A DNA stretch of 64,000 nt. It comes from Halanaerobium sp. MA284_MarDTE_T2. GTDB lineage: Bacteria; Bacillota; Halanaerobiia; Halanaerobiales; Halanaerobiaceae. The notes under the pieces were generated by a model. The model did not search any database. It saw only the letters and a list, made by a program, of their open reading frames with translations, and was not told the DNA's origin. The stretch covers positions 20,208 through 84,207 of the forward strand of contig NZ_QPJE01000009.1 of assembly GCF_003337245.1 (NCBI RefSeq), given 5' to 3'. Made by a program: the position numbers and the translations under genes. Positions 58,633-64,000 of this stretch are shown in pieces. The stretch's first letter is position 1; the number at the start of each line of letters is the position of its first letter.

Positions 58633-60567
58633 TTAAAACTTCAACATCTTAGCATTAATTGCTACAATTACTGTACTCATCGACATTAGTACTGCACCAA
58701 CTGCTGGAGAAATCATAATTCCAACACCTGCCAGCACACCTGCTGCCAGTGGAATGGCAAAGGCATTATAACCTGTAGCCCAGAATAAATTCTGAATCAT
58801 CTTCTTATAGGTTAAGCTGCCAAACTCGATCAGCTTAAGAACATCAAGTGGATCACTTTCTACCAGAATAATATCTGCTGTTTCGGCTGCTACATCTGTA
58901 CCTGAACCGATAGCAATACCGATATCAGCTTTTGCCAGAGCTGGTGCATCATTAACTCCATCACCGGTCATTGCTACAAAATCACCATTAGCCTGCAGTT
59001 CTTCAACTTTTTTCTGCTTCTCATCGGGTAGTACTTCGGCAAAATAATCAGTTAAACCAAGTTCATTACTTACATATTCTGCAGTTTTCTGATTATCTCC
59101 AGTCAACATAGTAACTTTTATTCCTCTATCTTTAAGTTTCTGTACTGCCTCATAGGAACTTTCTCTAATCTGATCTCCCAGTCTGATCATACCGATTAAG
59201 TTTCCAGCTTCTAAAATAAAGATTTCAGTAAATGGTCCTTCTTTTAAAGCACTATCTGGTATTTCAATCTCGTTTTCTTTCAGATAACCTGGAGAAACTG
59301 CTTTGAAATCTCTGCCATCAATTTTTCCGATAACACCCTTACCTTTAATTATTTCAAAATCATCGACTTTAATTAGTTCTACTTCGTCTTCTTCTGCTCT
59401 TTTTACAATTCCAGCTGCAATTGGATGTTCTGATTCCTGTTCTAAAGAAGCTGCTTTTTGCAGAATATCCTGCTCATTATAATCATCTACAAATGTTTCT
59501 ACTGCTTCAACTCCAAATTCTCCTTCTGTCAGAGTACCTGTTTTATCAAATAATACTGTATCTATTTTGCGGGCATTCTCAAAAGCTGTACGGTTGCGGA
59601 TTAAAAGTCCGTTTTTGGCAGATAGGGTGGTAGAAACCGCAACTACCAGTGGGATCGCAAGTCCTAGAGCATGAGGACAGGTAATAACCATTACTGTTGC
59701 CATTCGTTCTATAGAAAAAGCTAAATCACCAGTAATAAAATACCAGCTAAAAAGTGTAATTGTCCCTGCACTAATAGCAATTAATGTCAGCCAGAAAGCA
59801 GCTCTATCAGCAAAATTCTGAGTTTTAGACTTGGCCGCCTGAGATTCTTTAACCAACTCTATTACCTGAGATAAATAACTTTCATCTCCAGCTTTTTCTA
59901 TTCTAATTTTAATTGAGCTGTCACCATTAACCGAACCACCGATTACTTCTTCATCTTTTCCTCTTTCTACTGGTTCTGACTCACCTGTCAGCATTGATTC
60001 ATCTATATAAGAATCTCCTTCATAAATCACACCATCAGCAGGAACCTTTTCTCCCGGTTTTACCAGAACTTGATCACCTTTTTTAAGCTCTTTTATTTTA
60101 ATTTCTATAACTTCTCCATCAACAATTTTATGAGCCTGATCCGGCATCAGCTTAGCCAGTTCTTCTAAAGCGTTAGATGCACCCATAACTGATCTCATCT
60201 CAATCCAGTGGCCTAAGAGCATAATTACAATTAAAGTTGCCAGCTCCCAGAAGAAAAATCTACCTTCCAGACCAAAGACAACTGCTGAACTGTAAAAATA
60301 GGCAACAGAAATTGCCAGAGCAATTAAGGTCATCATACCCGGGCTTTTATCAGCTAACTCATTTTTCATTCCACTCAAGAATGGCCAGCCACCATAAAAG
60401 AAAATTACTGTAGAAAGAATAAATAAAAGATATTTACTTCCTGCAAAGTCAAAACTATAGTTAAAAAAGTTCTGGATCATAGGTGAAAGAATTAAAATAG
60501 GTACTGTTATTACCAACGATATTTTAAAGCGTTTTTTAAAGTCTTCTAACATTTTTTGGTGATCCAT
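58633..60567 (-). CDS. copB: CopB-like P1B-type ATPase, CPH type
   Basis: ATPase of 644 aa from ATG 60567 (GGGGG 7 bases upstream; the longer frame from 60603 overlaps the DUF305 gene). N-terminus is short, [14 protein letters not shown], without HMA or a long His tail. Metal motif [38 protein letters not shown] and [16 protein letters not shown] pumps are known copper (or silver) exporters. It is co-transcribed with a Met/His-rich DUF305 protein from a copper-type promoter. Confidence 0.93.
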   Translation of the reverse strand: MDHQKMLEDFKKRFKISLVITVPILILSPMIQNFFNYSFDFAGSKYLLFILSTVIFFYGGWPFLSGMKNELADKSPGMMTLIALAISVAYFYSSAVVFGLEGRFFFWELATLIVIMLLGHWIEMRSVMGASNALEELAKLMPDQAHKIVDGEVIEIKIKELKKGDQVLVKPGEKVPADGVIYEGDSYIDESMLTGESEPVERGKDEEVIGGSVNGDSSIKIRIEKAGDESYLSQVIELVKESQAAKSKTQNFADRAAFWLTLIAISAGTITLFSWYFITGDLAFSIERMATVMVITCPHALGLAIPLVVAVSTTLSAKNGLLIRNRTAFENARKIDTVLFDKTGTLTEGEFGVEAVETFVDDYNEQDILQKAASLEQESEHPIAAGIVKRAEEDEVELIKVDDFEIIKGKGVIGKIDGRDFKAVSPGYLKENEIEIPDSALKEGPFTEIFILEAGNLIGMIRLGDQIRESSYEAVQKLKDRGIKVTMLTGDNQKTAEYVSNELGLTDYFAEVLPDEKQKKVEELQANGDFVAMTGDGVNDAPALAKADIGIAIGSGTDVAAETADIILVESDPLDVLKLIEFGSLTYKKMIQNLFWATGYNAFAIPLAAGVLAGVGIMISPAVGAVLMSMSTVIVAINAKMLKF

Positions 60568-60593
60568 TTTTTTACCCCCAGTATCTTCTTCTA

Positions 60594-61157
60594 TTAATAC
60601 CAATTATTAAGCCAGTTTCTCATCATAAATATCTCCTGACGCTGACTATCTCTGATATTTCTTGCAAGCAGATATACTTCCTGATGTTCATCCAAACCAC
60701 GCACTATTAACTGCTGTGACATCATTACTGCACCCATATGATGAAAAATCATATCCTCAAGAAAATAAAAGTCAAGCTCTTCTCCAGTTAACCCTTCATA
60801 ATTTCCCATCATTGGCTGGTATACATAATCATTTGTTCTATCTGGATACCATTTCTCTAAATATTTCTCCATTTCTTCAATTTCACTGGTCTGAACTTCT
60901 ATAATATCTTCAGCAAATTCTCTCATTTCTTCTCGATTTGTATTATCTCTTAATATTTTTGCATTATAGACTGCTTCCTCATGATGAGGTATCATTTTTA
61001 CTAAAAATTCATATTCACTGTCAACTGATTCCATCATGCCAGGTCCCATACCCATCATGCCGGGGCCAAACCCTGGACCTGGTTGAGCAAAAACATAATT
61101 GGCACCTGAAGCAATAATAGTTAAGATTATTAATGTAGCAATTAAATATTTTTTCAT
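60594..61157 (-). CDS. Exported DUF305 protein, Met-rich
   Basis: Protein of 187 aa with signal peptide (residues 1-24, cut near VFAQPG). A Met/Gly-rich stretch follows (GFGPGMMGMGPGMM), then the DUF305 ferritin-like helical part with MIPHHEEAV and DMIFHHMGAVMMSQQL, whose His pairs and Met residues could bind copper. DUF305 proteins are frequently next to copper ATPases. It precedes the CPH ATPase in one operon and has a CsoR-like operator upstream. Confidence 0.87.
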   Translation of the reverse strand: MKKYLIATLIILTIIASGANYVFAQPGPGFGPGMMGMGPGMMESVDSEYEFLVKMIPHHEEAVYNAKILRDNTNREEMREFAEDIIEVQTSEIEEMEKYLEKWYPDRTNDYVYQPMMGNYEGLTGEELDFYFLEDMIFHHMGAVMMSQQLIVRGLDEHQEVYLLARNIRDSQRQEIFMMRNWLNNWY

Positions 61158-61225
61158 TTTATTGACCTCCTATTGTGTTATATTACTGTAATACTTAAAA
61201 GCAAAGTTCCGTAAAACCTCTTTAT

Positions 61226-61280
61226 ATACCCCTATTGGGTATCTTATTCATAGTATAACACTCAGGTTTAATTTTGTCAA
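61226..61280 (-). promoter_or_regulatory. Copper-type promoter and operator for the DUF305-copB operon
   Basis: TTGACA (61280-61275), 17 bases ending GAGTGT, TATACT (61257-61252), operator ATACCCAATAGGGGTAT (61242-61226) on the minus strand, about 70 bases before the start codon. Best of the four operators in symmetry. Confidence 0.87.
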
Positions 61281-61392
61281 TAATATTATCCAGATAATTA
61301 AATTTCATCCTCAAGATTTTTATCGGCTTTAATATGTATCTACTTATCAAATTTTTTGTATTAAAAGTTTTTGAAAATGATATAAGCAAAAA

Positions 61393-61655
61393 ATAATCAT
61401 ATCTTTTATAATTATTGCTGCTGCAGCTGCTTCTTTTTTCTTTATTCAGGACGGCAGCAGGGTAACACAGATGAGGTAGGTACTGGAAACTGGGTAGGTA
61501 CTGAAATGAGTGAGGCAGCTCCGGACTTTTCACTACCAAATGAGAACCTCTCCACCTAAATCACAGATTTAGATGGAGTTTTCTTGACTGTTTTAGATAA
61601 AACAACAAGTGCCGTAAGCTATCAGCAGATGCTGGAACCTGCTGAACTGGATTAA
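61393..61655 (+). pseudogene. Decayed TlpA/redoxin-like exported protein
   Basis: Plus-strand traces of a membrane-anchored thioredoxin-like protein. A hydrophobic anchor (IIIAAAAASFFFI, near 61410-61450) reads in one frame, then GTEMSEAAPDFSLPN in another (AAPDFSLPN is the usual start of AhpC/TlpA folds), a stop, then ITDLDGV and SYQQMLEPAELD to TAA 61655. The catalytic Cys region is absent. It is tail-to-tail with the DUF134 gene. Assignment rests on a few motifs, so moderate. Confidence 0.45.
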
Positions 61656-62066
61656 CTAATTTTCGTCCTCACAATCAGAACATAGATTATTTGTTTGACC
61701 ATTTGCCTGACGTCCCCGCCTGTGTCTGCCGGACTGGCTTAATTTTTTTCCACATCTCCAGCAGTGTCCTGGTCGCATAAGCTTATAGTCTCCACCAGAA
61801 AAGTGCAGAGCCTTCCCACATGTCAGTGCTTCAGCAACTTTCTGCCTTGCTGAAGTTAAAACTCTCTGGAAAGTAGGACGGGATACGTTCATTTTTTCGG
61901 CTGCTTCCGCCTGAGTTAATCCTTCAACATCTTTTAAACGCAGAGATTCCACTTCTTCCATATTAAGTTCAACTATCTCCAGTTTATGGGCGGGAACACC
62001 GGCAGGTTTAAAAAACTTTACTTCTGGAAGCTGCTGTATCAATCTATCTTTGATTGGTCTAGCCAT
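61656..62066 (-). CDS. DUF134-family DNA-binding protein
   Basis: Protein of 136 aa from ATG 62066 (GGAG 8 bases upstream). N-terminal MARPIKDRLIQQLPEVKFF, then a sigma-70-region-4-like HTH (GLTQAEAAEKMNVSRPTFQR) and a C-terminal zinc-like ribbon (GHCWRCGKKL, NNLCSDCEDE). DUF134 proteins are predicted regulators of unknown target, often near metal or iron-sulfur carriers such as NifX/ParA-type genes. Confidence 0.88.
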   Translation of the reverse strand: MARPIKDRLIQQLPEVKFFKPAGVPAHKLEIVELNMEEVESLRLKDVEGLTQAEAAEKMNVSRPTFQRVLTSARQKVAEALTCGKALHFSGGDYKLMRPGHCWRCGKKLSQSGRHRRGRQANGQTNNLCSDCEDEN

Positions 62067-62125
62067 AATATTCACTCCTATTTAAACCAAATTTCTTTTA
62101 TATTTATTATATCAGAAATATATTA

Positions 62126-62159
62126 AAACAACAAAAACCTGCCTTTCAAGGCAGGTTTT
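62126..62159 (-). terminator. Terminator downstream of the flavoprotein gene
   Basis: AAAACCTGCCTT (62134-62145) and AAGGCAGGTTTT (62148-62159) form a 12-bp inverted repeat; on the minus strand TTTTTGTTGTTTT follows. Confidence 0.87.
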
Positions 62160-62171
62160 AAAATGAAAATC

Positions 62172-62205
62172 TTGACGCACTGCGGAGCAAGTCCGCAGCT
62201 TCTAT
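62172..62205 (-). mobile_element. IS605/TnpB-type right-end remnant
   Basis: On the minus strand AGAAG-CTGCGGA-CTTGC-TCCGCAG-TGCGTCAAG: a 7-bp hairpin with CTTGC loop (62180-62198) and the TCAA tail typical of IS200/IS605 right ends. It has the same layout (GAAG, hairpin with CTTG loop, TCAA) as those at 56148 and 63880 but a different stem sequence. No transposase or tnpB frame beside it. Confidence 0.6.
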
Positions 62206-62273
62206 TAAATAATAACCTCAAAGGAAGCTTTTCTGGTATTTTATATATTATTAACCAACAATCATTAAAGCTT

Positions 62274-63620
62274 TTAAAGTTTTTTCTCAGCAACCATTCC
62301 CAAAACTGCTGCAGAATCTTTGGGAGAAGAATATGGAGGTGCATAAGCAAGATCAATCTGAAATAGATCTTCAGCCTTTAATTCACTATAGATGGCTGTA
62401 CTTAAAACATCTATCCTTTTATCAGAACCTTCACCACCAATTATTTCAGCCCCAAGAAGTCTTCTGCTTTTTTTATCGAAAACGCCCTTTATATTGAGCT
62501 TACTTACACCTGGATAATATCCGGCATGATTGCTATCTTTAATTTTAATAGTGAGAGGGTCAAAACCACTTTCTTTAGCCTCTTTTTCACTTAACCCGGT
62601 CGTTGCAGCAGTTAAGTCAAAAATCTTTGTTATTCCTGTTTTCTGTATACCTTTATGTTCATAATTTCCCCCTGCTGCATTTTCTCCAGCTACTCTTCCC
62701 TGCTTATTTGCAGTAGAACCTAGAGGTACCCAGACAGACTCCCCACTAACAATATCAGTTGATTCTGCACAGTCTCCAGCAGCATAAATATCCTTTATAT
62801 TGGTTTCCATTCGATTATTTACTTTTATGGCACCTGTTTCTCCCAATTCTACACCGGATTTTTCGGCAAGTGTCACCTCAGGTTTAACGCCAATTGACAG
62901 AAGAACCATATCTGCTTTTATTTCTCGGCCGCTTTGAGTTATAACTTTTTCTACCTTTTGTCCACCTAAAAATTCTTTAACACCATCATTCAGAATTAAT
63001 TCCACACCTTTTTTACGCAGATGTTCTTCCACAATTTCAGCCATTTCTCCACTAAATTGAGGCAAAACATTTGGCTGCATCTCTATTACTTTAACTTTAA
63101 GACCCAGTTTAGAAAATGATTCTGCCATCTCGAGACCTATCAGTCCTGCTCCTATAATAGCAACCTCTTTGATCTGATCTTTTTGCGCCGTTTTTTTGAT
63201 TTCATCAGCACTGTCTACTGTGCGAAGTGTAAATATATTATCCAGATCTATACCGGGAATAGGAGGTTTTACAGGCCTTGCCCCTGTTGAAATAATCAGC
63301 TTATCATATCCGACAACACCCTCTTCTCCTGTATCTACATTTTTATAGTGAAGCATATTGATTATTGTATCTATTTCTGTAACTTCATGCTTAAGCCTCA
63401 CATCGACATTATATTTTTCCTTAAAACTTTCAGCTGTATTTACAATAAGCTGTTCTCTCTCCGGAATTAAACCTGAAATATAATATGGAAGACCACATCC
63501 AGCATAAGAAATATCATTCCCTTTATCAAAAAGCACTATCTCTGCGTCAGGATCTACTCTTCTGGCCTTTGCAGCAGCACTAGTTCCAGCTGCAACACCT
63601 CCAACTACAGCAATTCGCAT
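62274..63620 (-). CDS. CoA-disulfide reductase / NADH oxidase-like flavoprotein
   Basis: FAD enzyme of 448 aa from ATG 63620 (GGGGGAG upstream). FAD-binding VVGGVAAGTSAAAKARR, single redox Cys in ISYAGCGLPYYIS (about residue 43), NAD-binding IIGAGLIGLEMAESFSK, second FAD site IYAAGDCAE. The lone cysteine fits CoA-disulfide reductase, NADH oxidase or NADH-dependent polysulfide reductase (Npsr); no rhodanese domain is fused. The truncated cysteine-desulfidase gene lies upstream, so sulfur metabolism is a possible setting. Confidence 0.87.
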   Translation of the reverse strand: MRIAVVGGVAAGTSAAAKARRVDPDAEIVLFDKGNDISYAGCGLPYYISGLIPEREQLIVNTAESFKEKYNVDVRLKHEVTEIDTIINMLHYKNVDTGEEGVVGYDKLIISTGARPVKPPIPGIDLDNIFTLRTVDSADEIKKTAQKDQIKEVAIIGAGLIGLEMAESFSKLGLKVKVIEMQPNVLPQFSGEMAEIVEEHLRKKGVELILNDGVKEFLGGQKVEKVITQSGREIKADMVLLSIGVKPEVTLAEKSGVELGETGAIKVNNRMETNIKDIYAAGDCAESTDIVSGESVWVPLGSTANKQGRVAGENAAGGNYEHKGIQKTGITKIFDLTAATTGLSEKEAKESGFDPLTIKIKDSNHAGYYPGVSKLNIKGVFDKKSRRLLGAEIIGGEGSDKRIDVLSTAIYSELKAEDLFQIDLAYAPPYSSPKDSAAVLGMVAEKKL

Positions 63621-63633
63621 TTTTACTCCCCCT

Positions 63634-63879
63634 TTAATTTTCCACAAAATTGTTTTCTACAACTTTAAAAAGTGTATTGTTTACTGAATGCTCATCCGGA
63701 TGAGAAATGGCTGCCAGGTTTTCAAAAGTTTTATCAAGTGAACGGCTGATAAATCCGGAAGGAAGATAACAGTCAACTCCATCCACCATCAGCTCAAAAT
63801 GCCTTACAGCAAGTTCAGCAGCAGTTGCTGCCTTAAAAGCACAGCTACCTTTTGCACCATCACAGTAAACTCCACTGGT
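63634..63879 (-). pseudogene. C-terminal fragment of a CyuA/UPF0597-like cysteine desulfidase
   Basis: About 82 codons reading SGVYCDGAKGSCAFKAAT, which is the conserved Cys motif CDGAK-x2-CAxK near the end of UPF0597 (L-cysteine desulfidase) proteins, then ENLAAISHPDEHSVNNTLFK to the stop at 63634. The rest of the roughly 430-residue protein is absent: the frame runs into the end of an IS605-like element at 63880. The apparent N-terminus MWACPEEGQ is encoded by that element. Confidence 0.72.
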
Positions 63880-64000
63880 TTGACCCTCCTCGGGGCAAGC
63901 CCACAAGGATTCCTGCTTCTTAGAAGTGGTAACCCACCATCTCCACAGGCTTAAAATCCTGTTAGCCCAACAGTATATCCTCTAACTTGCCTTTTGTATT
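63880..64000 (-). mobile_element. Right end and TnpB C-terminal relic of an IS605-family element
   Basis: Minus strand from 64000: one frame gives RGYTVGLTGF, a stop, then ACGDGGLPLLRSRNP, which resembles the C-terminus of TnpB/OrfB (VGHTGI-ACGD) with a premature stop in place of a residue. It ends GGAATCCTTGTGGGCTTGCC and CCGAGGAGGGTCAAA, a hairpin plus TCAA end. In active elements this end also forms the 3' part of the TnpB guide RNA, with flanking DNA as guide. The remainder lies outside the window. Confidence 0.62.

Noticed and set aside
61222..61539. 105-aa minus-strand frame upstream of the DUF305 gene
   Set aside because: It covers a promoter with TTGACA, TATACT and operator and is antisense to the redoxin remnant; composition is not protein-like.

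Overview
The window is AT-rich bacterial chromosome. Almost every gene lies on the minus strand in tight operons with strong GGAGG ribosome sites; the clear exception is an L-lactate permease on the plus strand. The gene complement suggests an anaerobic, salt-adapted Firmicute of the Halanaerobiales type. This is an inference from a c subunit with a full sodium-binding signature, a TamB/AsmA-like protein pointing to an outer membrane, acidic protein tails, CTP synthase, ArgRS, Rho and T-box leaders of Firmicute style, and PDO-type redox proteins. No rRNA, tRNA or CRISPR array was seen.

Layout, left to right. 0-9.3 kb: cell-envelope block (TamB/AsmA-like protein cut by the window edge, exported S55 peptidase, MreB, a CPA2 antiporter with a CBS protein and a PfkB kinase, MurA). 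9.4-17.7 kb: YueI-like protein and a complete F1Fo ATP synthase operon (atpZ-B-E2-I-E-F-H-A-G-D-C). It holds two c-subunit genes: one has all sodium-ligand residues, the other has lost the essential carboxylate (Glu to Gly) and the Gln ligand. 17.9-24.6 kb: TagO-type transferase, upp, phosphatase, Sua5, PrmC, PrfA, Tdk and L31. 24.6-36.6 kb: lactate permease, Rho, cation exchanger, aldolase, PyrG, ArgS and small proteins. 37-48.6 kb: thioredoxin, PDO, M18 aminopeptidase, and the aromatic amino-acid genes. The aroF-aroA-hisC-aroF-tyrA-aroC operon sits behind a T-box reading a Tyr codon, and pheA sits behind a T-box reading a Phe codon. Two near-identical 264-bp MITE-like elements flank this block in opposite orientation.

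48.6-64 kb is an accessory region. It starts with a decayed dipeptide ABC transporter (frameshift by a 16-bp tandem duplication, a fusing deletion, and an internal deletion in the DppC-like gene). It continues with a copper/heavy-metal island: CsoR, three P1B ATPases with CPC, CPG and CPH motifs, two HMA chaperones, a 45-aa CC-motif protein, an RseC-like protein, a methyltransferase, a Crp/Fnr regulator and a DUF305 protein. Four 17-bp ATAC-N9-GTAT operators sit in this island, three of them just downstream of TTGACA promoters. The region ends with a DUF134 protein, a CoA-disulfide-reductase-like flavoprotein, and a desulfidase fragment cut by the right end of an IS605/TnpB-type element. Similar right-end remnants occur at two further places, one of which supplies the ribosome site of the Crp/Fnr gene.

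The most notable observations are the ion-site-dead c paralogue, the copper regulon with an unexpected methyltransferase and RseC homologue, the paired Tyr/Phe T-boxes, and the MITE pair with target-site duplications.
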